Origin: Pseudomonadota bacterium
Lineage (GTDB): Bacteria; Pseudomonadota; Alphaproteobacteria; Micropepsales; Micropepsaceae
Direction: 5' to 3'
Assembly (NCBI GenBank): GCA_018242105.1
Contig: JAFECP010000023.1
Coordinates: 1-47,765, forward strand
DNA length: 47,765 nucleotides
The stretch's first letter is position 1; every line of letters starts with the position of its first letter. Positions 40,771 to 47,765 of the stretch are shown here, piece after piece. The notes beneath the pieces are model-generated. The model did no database searches. It was not told the origin of the DNA and worked only from the letters and a program-made list of their open reading frames with translations. Both the position numbers and the translations under genes were made by a program.

Positions 40771-42756
40771 CTATTCGGCCACATCCACGCGGGATTCCGC
40801 CTCACCCTTGATGCGGGAAATGAAGGATTCCAGCGGCATAGCCCCCAGATCCTTGCCCGAGCGCAGGCGCACCGCGACCTTGCCTTCGGCGGCCTCGCGC
40901 TCGCCGACCACCAGCATGTAGGGGATCTTCTGCAACTGGGCGTCGCGGATCTTCTTCTGCATGCGCTCGGACGAGGTGTCGATGTCCACCCGCAGGCCCG
41001 CAGTGCCGTTTACGACCGGGGTCTGGAACAGGGTGTCCACCACCTTCTGTCCGTAGCCGCTCACCTTGTCGGAGATAGGGATCACGCGCGCCTGTATAGG
41101 TGCAAGCCATGTGGGAAACGCCCCGGCATAGTGCTCGATCAGGAAGGCCGTGAAGCGTTCGTGACTGCCAAGCGGCGCACGGTGGATGACATAGAGTGGA
41201 TGCTCCGCGCCGTCTTCGCCGATGTATTTGAGGTTGAAGGTCTGCGTTGCCAGGAAGTCGAGCTGGTTGGTCGAGATCGCGTATTCGGTGCCGATGACGC
41301 TCTTGACCATGAAGTCGACCTTCGGGCCATAGAACGCGGCTTCGCCTGTCGCCTCGATATAACGATAGCCGGATTCGTCCATCGCCTGCTTGATGATCTT
41401 CATCGCGTCGAGCCATTTCTGGGGCTCGTCGACATATTTATCGAGCTTGTCCAGATCGGGCAGCGAGAACCGCATGTAGTAGTCTCTGATGTTGAAGAGA
41501 TCGTAATATCGCGCGTGCAGGTGCATCACGCGAATGAACTCCTCTTTCGCCTGATCGTAGCGGCAATAGATGTGAGCATCGTTCTGGCAGAAGCCGCGCA
41601 CGCGCATCAGGCCGGAAAGGCCGCCTGATGCCTCATAGCGATAGTCCTGCGCGTATTCGGCGATGCGGATCGGCAGCTCGCGATAGGAATGCCGTGTCGC
41701 ACCATAGATCAGATGGTGATGCGGGCAATTCATCGGGCGCAGGTAGAAGTTCTCGCCTTCGATTTCGAGCGGCGAGTACATGTCATCCTTGTAGTAGGGC
41801 AGGTGCCGCGAACGGTAATAGAGAGCTTCCTTGGTGATGTGGGGCGTCGCCACACGGCGATATCCATCTTTCCGTTCTTCCTGCAGCGCGAGGAATTCCA
41901 GCTCTTGCCGGATGACCATGCCGTTCGGCATCCACAGCGGCAACCCCGCGCCCACATCCGGAGAGAAGGTGAAAAGTTCCAGCTCGCGGCCGATCTTGCG
42001 GTGATCGCGCTTCTCCTGCTCTTCGATCTTGAGCAGGTAAGCGTCTAATTCCTTCTGATCGCGCCACGCGGTGCCATAGATGCGCTGAAGCTGCGCGTTC
42101 TTGGCATCGCCGCGCCAATAAGCGCCCGCGATCTTGGTCAGCTTGAACGCATCGGGAATCTGCGCGGTGGTTGCGAAATGTGGGCCGCGGCAGAGGTCAT
42201 GCCAGTCGCCATGCCAGTAGATCGAAACGTCTTCGCCGGCCGGAATGCTTTCGATCAGCTCGGCCTTGTAACTTTCTCCGATGCCCTTGAAGTGCGCGAC
42301 GGCTTTGTCGCGCGGCCATACTTCGCGGCGGGTCGGCAGACCGGCTTTTATGATCTTGCGCATCTGCTCTTCGATCTTCGGCAGATCGTCGGGCGTGAAC
42401 GGGGTGTCGCGCGCGAAGTCGTAATAGAAGCCGTCTTCGATCGCCGGGCCGATGGTCACCTGGGTACCCGGGTAAAGCGCTTGCACCGCCATGGCGAGGA
42501 CATGCGCCATGTCGTGCCGGATCAGCTCCAGCGACTCCGGATCCTTCTTGGTGATGATGCGAAGCTTGGCGTCTTCCTCGATGGGGCGAAACAGGTCCCA
42601 CTCCTTGCCATTCACTTCGGCAATGAGGGCTGCTTTCGCAAGGCCGGGGCCGATCGATGCCGCGATCTCGCCCGGGGTGGTCCCGCGCGTCACCGTCAGC
42701 GCCTTACCATCCGGTAAGGTGACGGTCACATTAGACGCGGAAGCGGGCGCAGACAC
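40771..42756 (-). CDS. thrS: Threonyl-tRNA synthetase (GTG start)
   Basis: A 661-residue class II synthetase. The N-terminal TGS domain is [24 protein letters not shown]. The editing domain has [12 protein letters not shown] (HxxxH) and DLCRGPH. The catalytic core has [15 protein letters not shown], the zinc-site cysteine in [30 protein letters not shown] and [13 protein letters not shown]. The C-terminal anticodon-binding domain contains [19 protein letters not shown]. The start is GTG at 42754-42756 with GAGGAG 6 bp upstream; the open frame continues 126 codons further without sense. Confidence 0.97.
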   Translation of the reverse strand: MSAPASASNVTVTLPDGKALTVTRGTTPGEIAASIGPGLAKAALIAEVNGKEWDLFRPIEEDAKLRIITKKDPESLELIRHDMAHVLAMAVQALYPGTQVTIGPAIEDGFYYDFARDTPFTPDDLPKIEEQMRKIIKAGLPTRREVWPRDKAVAHFKGIGESYKAELIESIPAGEDVSIYWHGDWHDLCRGPHFATTAQIPDAFKLTKIAGAYWRGDAKNAQLQRIYGTAWRDQKELDAYLLKIEEQEKRDHRKIGRELELFTFSPDVGAGLPLWMPNGMVIRQELEFLALQEERKDGYRRVATPHITKEALYYRSRHLPYYKDDMYSPLEIEGENFYLRPMNCPHHHLIYGATRHSYRELPIRIAEYAQDYRYEASGGLSGLMRVRGFCQNDAHIYCRYDQAKEEFIRVMHLHARYYDLFNIRDYYMRFSLPDLDKLDKYVDEPQKWLDAMKIIKQAMDESGYRYIEATGEAAFYGPKVDFMVKSVIGTEYAISTNQLDFLATQTFNLKYIGEDGAEHPLYVIHRAPLGSHERFTAFLIEHYAGAFPTWLAPIQARVIPISDKVSGYGQKVVDTLFQTPVVNGTAGLRVDIDTSSERMQKKIRDAQLQKIPYMLVVGEREAAEGKVAVRLRSGKDLGAMPLESFISRIKGEAESRVDVAE

Positions 42757-42898
42757 GGCATTCTCCTCAAAAATCGGTTGGGCGCGGAACATCGGGAAGG
42801 GGCGGCGGGAAGTCAAGCAAAGGTGGGGCGGGGCCTCTTTGCGGCCACCGCAAAGCGCGCGAATATGGCTGTGCAGACCGGCTTTATCGGAGTCGTTG

Positions 42899-43411
42899 AT
42901 GACGCGTTTGGCTATTCTGGGTTCGGTCTGTCTGGTGTCGCTGGCCTGCGTGACCTTGCCCGCCTGCGGCCAGCAGAACGAGACGCAGCGCATTCTCGCC
43001 CAATGCAGCAACCCTCCGCCGGACCAGATCGATGCCTGCATCGAGCAGGCGCGCGTGCAGCAGGAAGCCGATCCGTCTCCCGAGTTGAAAGACCTCATTG
43101 CGAGCTTGCTCAGACGCGAAGCCGATGCAAGCAACCAGCCGCAAAGCCTTCAGCCTTCGCTGCCGCCCGCCGATGACACGGGCGCTTACGATACCCCGCC
43201 GACGCCACCGCCTTCGCCCGATCTGGATAGCAGCAGCGCTTATGACCCGCCACCGGATATGCCGCCGCCGCAGGACGTGGCGCCGCCCGCCGGGCAGGGC
43301 AATCCTGCCGCCGCTGATCAGGGCGATGATGATGATTCACCGCCACCACCACCGGGCTCCGGCGAGCAAAACCCCGCACCGCATGATAGCGGTGGGCCCG
43401 GACGGGCTTGA
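42899..43411 (+). CDS. Proline-rich lipoprotein of unknown function
   Basis: A 170-residue lipoprotein: lipobox LPAC (Cys23), a short region with two cysteines (AQCSNPPPDQIDACIEQA) that looks like a small helical hairpin, then a proline- and aspartate-rich low-complexity tail (about 85-170: repeated PPP, DDDD). The tail is probably disordered and may cross the cell-wall layer. GGAG at 42889-42892 supports the start. No family recognised. Confidence 0.75.
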   Translation: MTRLAILGSVCLVSLACVTLPACGQQNETQRILAQCSNPPPDQIDACIEQARVQQEADPSPELKDLIASLLRREADASNQPQSLQPSLPPADDTGAYDTPPTPPPSPDLDSSSAYDPPPDMPPPQDVAPPAGQGNPAAADQGDDDDSPPPPPGSGEQNPAPHDSGGPGRA

Positions 43412-43443
43412 TGCAAAATGGAAATTCAAAAAAGGAGAAATCA

Positions 43444-43794
43444 GTGAAACCACTTCTTCTCGCAACCGCGATGATCTTTGGCATGGTGTCAGCCGCGCAG
43501 GCGCTAGATGCACCGAAGCCTGCGCCCAAATGCCTGCGAACGATGAATATCCGCGATACCAAGACGCCGGATGACAAGACGATCATCTTCCACATGAACA
43601 ACGGCGATGTGTGGCGCAACGATCTGCACGGAACTTGCTCCGGCCTGACCTTCAACGGTTTCCGATACGACGTTACGCCACCGGATGAAATTTGCGGCAA
43701 CCAGCAGATCATCCATGTCCTGCGCACGCATGCCGTTTGTTCGCTGGGTGCGTTCAGCGCGGCCGCCAAGCCTGTACCCGCCGGCCACATGTAG
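43444..43794 (+). CDS. Secreted four-cysteine protein, copy 1 (DUF6491-like)
   Basis: A 116-residue exported protein with a signal peptide ending SAAQA. The mature part has four cysteines in the pattern PKCLR, GTCSGLTF, EICGNQ and AVCSLGAF, likely two disulfides, and the core IIFHMNNGDVWRNDL. The layout recalls DUF6491-type small periplasmic proteins. GTG at 43444 is chosen because AAAGGAG lies 6 bp upstream and the signal peptide then starts normally; an ATG 11 codons earlier is in frame. It is paralogous to the gene at 43892. Confidence 0.75.
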   Translation: MKPLLLATAMIFGMVSAAQALDAPKPAPKCLRTMNIRDTKTPDDKTIIFHMNNGDVWRNDLHGTCSGLTFNGFRYDVTPPDEICGNQQIIHVLRTHAVCSLGAFSAAAKPVPAGHM

Positions 43795-43826
43795 AAACGT
43801 GATGGCCGAGGCAGTCTGCACGATTG

Positions 43827-43848
43827 CGCGCCGGAGCGCTCCGGCGCG
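43827..43848. repeat. 22-bp perfect palindrome between the two paralogues
   Basis: CGCGCCGGAGC / GCTCCGGCGCG with no loop, 43 bp before the second paralogue's start. As RNA it forms a stem with a tight loop, without a T-run. It may be a weak terminator or an mRNA-stability hairpin between the two genes. Confidence 0.7.
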
Positions 43849-43891
43849 ATAATGTCGCGCGTGAGGGCGTTTCATTCATTGGAGGTATCCG

Positions 43892-44248
43892 ATGAGATTA
43901 TCAATCGTTGCGGCTGTTGCTGCCGCTCTTATGGCCGGGTCGGCACAGGCAGGCACGGAAATGGCGTCGATAGCGTCCGGACCGGCCTGCATTCAGTCCG
44001 AACTTATCGATCATACCCATACCGTGAATCCGAAGACCGTCCTTTTCTACATGCGGGGCGGAAAGGTCTGGCAGAACGATCTGCAGGCATCCTGCAGCGG
44101 TCTGGCCTTTCATGGGTTCACTGTGATCGGGCACAACAGCGAAATCTGCAGTGGCACAGGCATTAGCGTCATCGAGACCCATCAGGTCTGCCAACTGGGG
44201 AAATTCACAGCCTATGTCGTGCCGATGAAAGGCGCGCCAGCGCCATAA
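43892..44248 (+). CDS. Secreted four-cysteine protein, copy 2 (DUF6491-like)
   Basis: A 118-residue exported protein, signal peptide ending GSAQA. It shares with copy 1 the framework KTxxFxMxxGxVWxNDL, CSGLxFxGF, EIC and THxVCxLGxF, including all four cysteines, but differs elsewhere, so the duplication is old. GGAGG at 43881-43885 sets the start. A terminator follows. Function unknown. Confidence 0.8.
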   Translation: MRLSIVAAVAAALMAGSAQAGTEMASIASGPACIQSELIDHTHTVNPKTVLFYMRGGKVWQNDLQASCSGLAFHGFTVIGHNSEICSGTGISVIETHQVCQLGKFTAYVVPMKGAPAP

Positions 44249-44269
44249 GTTGAACTGTTTCTTGCCTTT

Positions 44270-44302
44270 AAGGGCCGGGCAATGTCCCGGTCCTTTCTTG
44301 CC
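44270..44302 (+). terminator. Intrinsic terminator after the second paralogue
   Basis: AAGGGCCGGG / CCCGGTCCTT stem (44270-44279 with 44286-44295, one G-U pair), loop CAATGT, then TCTTG. The stem is good, the T-tract short. Confidence 0.7.
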
Positions 44303-44413
44303 TGTTCGGTGGCCGCACGGAAGTTCCCTTTTTGAAACAAGCTTCCAGCTTTGGGACGATTGGAGCCGGATTAATACCTCAAAATCTGGCAGCGCTCTTG
44401 CAACAACAGGGGC

Positions 44414-45601
44414 ATGAACGCGCCATTTCCGCACGACCGCCTGATCTCGCTTGCCGCTGGAATGCCCCGCCAGCCGCGCAACATCCTTTTGCTCGCCCAG
44501 TCCTTCCAGGCGCCCTATCGCGTCATGCGGTGCGCCGCCGCGACAGGCGCGAAGGTCTTTCTGTTCTGCAATGACGAAGCGCGTTCGCTGGCCGTCTCGC
44601 GCTTTTGCGCTGGGTATCGGGATTTCACCTTCGAACCGGAGCCCGTGCCCGAAGCCGCAGCCGCCAAGATCGAAGCGTTTTGCCGCAAGCACAAGATCGA
44701 TATGATCCTTCCGGCCGACGCCATCGCCACGCGCCTGCTGGCACGCACGCGCCATCTGCTGACCACGCCGGTTTTTCCAATTCCGGATCTGGCGACTTTC
44801 GATCAGCTCGTCACCAAAGACCGCTTCATGGAATTTTGCCGCGCCAACGATATTCGCCATCCCGAAGGCCATATCCTAGCGAACCGCCAAGCGCTGATCG
44901 CGGCGATCAAGAATGGTTGCATCAAGCTTCCTGCGATCCTCAAGCCGATCAATCGCTGGGGCAGCGTCGGCGTTGTGAAGATCGACCGGGACAACGCGCT
45001 CGAAATCGCATCCACGATCGACTACGCGCCGGTTCTGGTGCAGGACTTCATTGTAGGCGTCGATCGTTCGATCAGCATCTTCGCGCACAAGGGCGTGGTG
45101 CAAAAGCAGGTGACATACTGTTATCCCAACAACGATTTCACCTTCCAGCGCGAGCCGGAACTGGCACGCATCGTCGGCGATATTTCGGCCAAGCTGAAGC
45201 TGGAAGGCGTGTTCAATTTCGATGCCCGCATCGAGGCGGACGGAACCGTCTGGCTGCTCGAATGCAATCCGCGTTTTTTCTTCACGATGGATGCCGCGAT
45301 GGTCGCGGGTGCGAACTTCGCTAAGATAGAAGCCGCGAGCGGGGCGCAGTCGCATTTTGCCAAATTGCAGGCCGGTCCCGACGGGCCGATCATCACGGTG
45401 GCGGATGGCGAATTGCGCCAGCCCGGCGCACTGCTGAAGCACATGCTGCGTGGCCGTGCGCCGAATGCCATGGATTGGAAGATGCTCGCCCACTGGCTGC
45501 GCGATCCGCTCTATTTCAGCCTCGCCGTCGCCGGTTACAAACGCCGCTGGAATTCAAGCGCCCTCGAAAACCTGCTCGTTGCCCGGAAGTGCGCGGCTTA
45601 A
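44414..45601 (+). CDS. ATP-grasp carboxylate-amine ligase-like protein
   Basis: A 395-residue ATP-grasp enzyme. The N-terminal Rossmann-like domain is NILLLAQSFQAPYRVMRCAAATGAKV. ATP binding is at PAILKPINRWGSVGVVKI and LVQDFIVGVDRSISIFAH; metal ligands are in FDARIEADGTVWLLECNPRFFFTMDAA. The C-terminal tail (about 340-395) is helical and may be amphipathic. It resembles biotin carboxylase/carbamoyl-phosphate-synthase-like amide ligases, and it is unlike the two Ddl-type ligases at 35-37 kb. The substrate is unknown. AGGGG close to the ATG serves as ribosome-binding site; it is monocistronic with its own terminator. Confidence 0.85.
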   Translation: MNAPFPHDRLISLAAGMPRQPRNILLLAQSFQAPYRVMRCAAATGAKVFLFCNDEARSLAVSRFCAGYRDFTFEPEPVPEAAAAKIEAFCRKHKIDMILPADAIATRLLARTRHLLTTPVFPIPDLATFDQLVTKDRFMEFCRANDIRHPEGHILANRQALIAAIKNGCIKLPAILKPINRWGSVGVVKIDRDNALEIASTIDYAPVLVQDFIVGVDRSISIFAHKGVVQKQVTYCYPNNDFTFQREPELARIVGDISAKLKLEGVFNFDARIEADGTVWLLECNPRFFFTMDAAMVAGANFAKIEAASGAQSHFAKLQAGPDGPIITVADGELRQPGALLKHMLRGRAPNAMDWKMLAHWLRDPLYFSLAVAGYKRRWNSSALENLLVARKCAA

Positions 45602-45616
45602 GTTTGTGCCTCAAAC

Positions 45617-45650
45617 AAAAGGGCCCGGAGGAAGCTCCGGGCCTTTCGTT
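45617..45650. terminator. Terminator between ATP-grasp gene and convergent secreted-protein gene
   Basis: GGCCCGGAG / CTCCGGGCC stem (45622-45630 with 45635-45643), GAAG tetraloop, followed by TTTCGTT and preceded by an A-run (45617-45620), so it can act on both strands. Confidence 0.88.
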
Positions 45651-45664
45651 CTGCGCCAAACGAT

Positions 45665-46441
45665 CTATTTTCTGGTGAAGATCTGAATCGTCACGCGGCG
45701 CGCGTCCGTGGCGCGGCACCGCAGGTTCAGGCTGGTCAGATTGCGCCGGTCGCCGGGCAGGTCGATCTTGTAATACTGGCCCTGGCGCATGAAGTCGCCA
45801 TTGTTGACGTTAAGATCGCGCATTCTGCCGTTATGGAACATGGCTGTCACGCGCGAGCAGCGCGCGCTGGCATCGAGCGGCTTTAGCGCGATGGCGTTTG
45901 TGTTGCGTCCGCGCCAGCCGGTGAACGCGCTTTCGCTGTCATGGCGCCCTTCGAAACTTTCCTGACCGATGTACTGCCAGTTGTTAACGGCATTGCTGCC
46001 CCAGTTGAACATATGCGCCCACATGCGGCCGAAGTTCGGATTGCGCCGCCATTCATCGCGATGCGAACCGATATCTGCGGCGATGCGAATCGTGGCGTCG
46101 TGCCAGCGTCCGGCACTGCAGTTGAAGGCAAGGCGCTTGATGTTGCGGTTGTTTCCCGGCAGGTCGAGGCTCGTGGTGCGGTTTTCATAGAGACGCCCCG
46201 AAAACACTTGCCGTGTGTCGCCATTGCCGAAGGTGGCGGTTACAGAATGGCAATCGACGGTGTTGTCTTCCGCACGCAGGCTTATCGCGTCCACCGGGCC
46301 GCCAAGATCGAAATTGCGCACATCGCGATCGCGTCCGCCGCTCACATGGACCGAACCGATGCTGTCCCATTCGGCAAGAGCCGGCGTTGCCGCGCCCATG
46401 CAGAGAACGGCGGCAAGAACTGCCAAACGAGTTCCATTCAT
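45665..46441 (-). CDS. Secreted protein with two tandem DUF2541-like repeats
   Basis: A 258-residue exported protein, signal peptide ending TPALA. Two similar domains follow (about 24-120 and 158-258). Both carry an IGxxxxxGRxDxxxF start, a buried cysteine followed by VTAxFxNG, a YxxxLDLPGxxRNxxxLxxxC core and a last strand with TIxI. This beta-sandwich pattern recalls DUF2541. An Asn/Trp-rich linker joins them. GGGAGA precedes the ATG at 46441. Function unknown; wall or surface binding is possible. Confidence 0.78.
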   Translation of the reverse strand: MNGTRLAVLAAVLCMGAATPALAEWDSIGSVHVSGGRDRDVRNFDLGGPVDAISLRAEDNTVDCHSVTATFGNGDTRQVFSGRLYENRTTSLDLPGNNRNIKRLAFNCSAGRWHDATIRIAADIGSHRDEWRRNPNFGRMWAHMFNWGSNAVNNWQYIGQESFEGRHDSESAFTGWRGRNTNAIALKPLDASARCSRVTAMFHNGRMRDLNVNNGDFMRQGQYYKIDLPGDRRNLTSLNLRCRATDARRVTIQIFTRK

Positions 46442-46591
46442 GAAAATCTCCCGAAAACGCGGCCCTCCCGCCCGGCCGCAAGACAATAGACCCCTCGCGC
46501 TCGCAACGCCGGGGCAGAGGGAAAGGTTCCGCTATTGGATCACTCGCGGAAAATCGACTATGAACGGCCCTCTGATTTTCCGAGAGATGAA

Positions 46592-46837
46592 ATGCCCGAC
46601 ACGCTGCCCGATCGTCTGTCCGTGAACCCGAAAAACCCGCACTACGACGAGAAGCTTCTCGAAAAGGGTGTCGGCATCAAATTCAACGGTGCGGAGAAAA
46701 CCAATGTCGAGGAATATTGTGTAAGCGAAGGCTGGATTCGGGTCGTCGCCGGCAAGAGTGTGGACCGCTTCGGCAATCCCATGACGATCAAACTCAAGGG
46801 CACAGTCGAGCCGTATATCAAAGGACCGGAAGCCTAA
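46592..46837 (+). CDS. DUF3297 family protein
   Basis: An 81-residue protein matching DUF3297 almost throughout: LPDRLSVNPKNPHYDEKLL, then GVGIKFNGAEKTNVEEYCV and GNPMTIKLKGTVEPY. The family is widespread in proteobacteria and uncharacterised; it resembles a glutathione-linked or small ligand-binding protein only by annotation habit. The ATG at 46592 follows the family start rather than the longer open frame from 46535. Confidence 0.93.
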   Translation: MPDTLPDRLSVNPKNPHYDEKLLEKGVGIKFNGAEKTNVEEYCVSEGWIRVVAGKSVDRFGNPMTIKLKGTVEPYIKGPEA

Positions 46838-46945
46838 GCGTTTTTCGGGCCGTCTTTCAACATTTCTTGCTATCGCCCGCCGCCGCCGAACATTCGCGCA
46901 ACGTTGTTTTTTGTGATCCGCGCAACGCCGCTGTAGGCTTTTCGC

Positions 46946-47605
46946 ATGGACTGGCAAAATTGGCATGGCGACTACGATAGGCCCAACTCGCTACTGGCGC
47001 GGCGGCTGCAGATCGTTCAGGCGCAAATCCGGACGGCATTGGACAATAGCCCGCCAGGCCCGCTCCGCATCGTGAGTTTGTGCGCCGGGCAGGGGCGCGA
47101 CCTGCTGGAGGTGTTGGCCGATCATCCGCGGCGGGACGATGTTCACGCGCGGCTGGTCGAACTGGACGAGCGGAATACTGCGCGCGCCACCCAAGCTATT
47201 CTTGCCACCGGGCTGAAACAAGTGGAGGTGGTAACGGGCGATGCCTCTCTCACCGATCGCTATCGCGGCATGGTGCCGGCGGATTTGGTGCTGGCCTGCG
47301 GCCTTTTCGGCAACATCACCGATGACGACGTGCTGCGCACCATCGCGATCTGCCCGCAGTTATGCCGGAACGGTGCCAGAATTATTTGGACGCGCCACCG
47401 CCGTGCGCCGGATCGTGTGCCGAAAATCTGCGGATGGTTTGAGGCACAAAAGTTCGAGCAGATTTGGCTCACCGGGCCGGATTTGCGGTTCTGTGTCGGT
47501 GTGCACCGCTTTGCGGGCAAATCCGAGCCGCTCATCACGGGGACGCGCATGTTTAGCTTCGTCGGGTCTGACGTTCTGAGGCAGCGAGAAGCGCCAATCT
47601 TCTAA
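46946..47605 (+). CDS. Class I SAM-dependent methyltransferase-like protein
   Basis: A 219-residue Rossmann-fold methyltransferase. Motif I is RIVSLCAGQGRDLLEVL (about 41-57), the acidic SAM-ribose residue lies in ARLVELDERN, and ADLVLACGLFGNITDDDV is motif IV-like. The C-terminal part is unusual, with PDLRFCVGVHRFAG. The substrate is unknown. It stands alone. Confidence 0.83.
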   Translation: MDWQNWHGDYDRPNSLLARRLQIVQAQIRTALDNSPPGPLRIVSLCAGQGRDLLEVLADHPRRDDVHARLVELDERNTARATQAILATGLKQVEVVTGDASLTDRYRGMVPADLVLACGLFGNITDDDVLRTIAICPQLCRNGARIIWTRHRRAPDRVPKICGWFEAQKFEQIWLTGPDLRFCVGVHRFAGKSEPLITGTRMFSFVGSDVLRQREAPIF

Positions 47606-47658
47606 TCTTTTAATGCGGCAGAGTCTTGTCCTTGCCGTTTTTGCGCCGTAAGGCCCGG

Positions 47659-47765
47659 CTAAAGATCGAGCTTTTTGGGCCAGGAGCGGACGTGATCGTC
47701 ATCGAGTTCATCATCTTCGTCGTGTCGTCGGGGGTGTTTTATCGCCAGAGCTTTCATCACCGGAT
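47659..47765 (-). CDS. C-terminal end of a charged protein, cut by window edge
   Basis: On the minus strand the frame entering from the right edge reads MKALAIKHPRRHDEDDELDDDHV, then RSWPKKLDL and TAG at 47659-47661. The His/Asp/Glu-rich tail with a basic end looks like a real protein terminus. An ATG at 47755-47757 would give a 32-residue protein, but no ribosome-binding site is seen, so a gene starting outside the window is likelier. No family recognised. Confidence 0.4.
   Translation of the reverse strand, partial: PVMKALAIKHPRRHDEDDELDDDHVRSWPKKLDL

Noticed and set aside
42757-43134. N-terminal extension of thrS upstream of the GTG
   Set aside because: The residues do not resemble any synthetase domain and overlap the divergent lipoprotein gene; GTG at 42756 with GAGGAG fits the family length.
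1-47765. CRISPR array, rRNA, integrase or prophage
   Set aside because: No regularly spaced repeats, rRNA segments, integrase, transposase or phage structural genes were seen.

Overview
This window is chromosomal DNA from an alphaproteobacterium of high G+C content (roughly 60% by eye). Several gene families point that way: a DUF3297 protein, an ELM1-family protein next to trxB, PAS_5 and KamA/ATP-grasp genes, and C-rich-loop small RNA architecture. I cannot fix the genus; a Rhizomicrobium/Micropepsaceae- or Rhizobiales-like relative is a guess. Gene density is high, most genes have a clear Shine-Dalgarno sequence, and nothing in the window looks like a large phage or plasmid.

Layout. 1-1980: an NO-detoxification unit on the minus strand, with a quinol-dependent nitric oxide reductase cut by the window edge, a small CopD-like membrane protein and an FNR/NnrR-type operator. 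2311-5808: an atypical EF-G-like GTPase, a zinc metallopeptidase and a Dps ferritin. 5816-8891: a candidate small RNA with three C-loop hairpins, then a minus-strand lysR-trxB-ELM1 unit. 8979-14687: an Lrp-type regulator, an MHS-family transporter, a PAS_5 protein, an amino acid permease and a secreted amidohydrolase. 14757-24326: mixed metabolism (VOC protein, small charged protein, phosphotransferase-like protein, a CoA-transferase/quinone oxidoreductase/metallophosphoesterase operon, a second oxidoreductase, an ABC-F ATPase). 24354-24489: a perfect 33-bp inverted repeat pair. 24507-28320: dusB-FKBP, a Baeyer-Villiger-type monooxygenase and a small membrane protein. 28457-29125: tRNA-Ser(GGA), an intact higA antitoxin and only a scrap of its higB toxin. 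29126-33326: a GT2 polyprenyl-phosphate sugar transferase divergent from two GT39-type membrane glycosyltransferases.

33597-37616 is the most interesting coding block. Behind one promoter lie four tightly coupled genes: a radical-SAM lysine 2,3-aminomutase with all lysine-recognition residues, two different Ddl-like ATP-grasp ligases and a nine-cysteine metal-cluster protein. I infer a pathway that makes L-beta-lysine and joins it to one or two further amino acids. 37617-38246 holds no credible protein gene. It has a LexA-type GTTC-N7-GTTC box on a consensus -35, followed by about 390 nt rich in hairpins, two of them with GAAA tetraloops, so it is a candidate structured RNA.

38247-47765: a serine/threonine dehydratase, a lipoprotein, infC (AUA start) and thrS on the minus strand, a proline-rich lipoprotein, two tandem four-cysteine secreted paralogues, an orphan ATP-grasp enzyme, a secreted protein with an internal duplication, a DUF3297 protein, a small methyltransferase and the edge of one more gene. 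Three convergent gene pairs (4344/4345, 9455/9456, 20788/20790) meet stop-to-stop with 0-1 nt between them.
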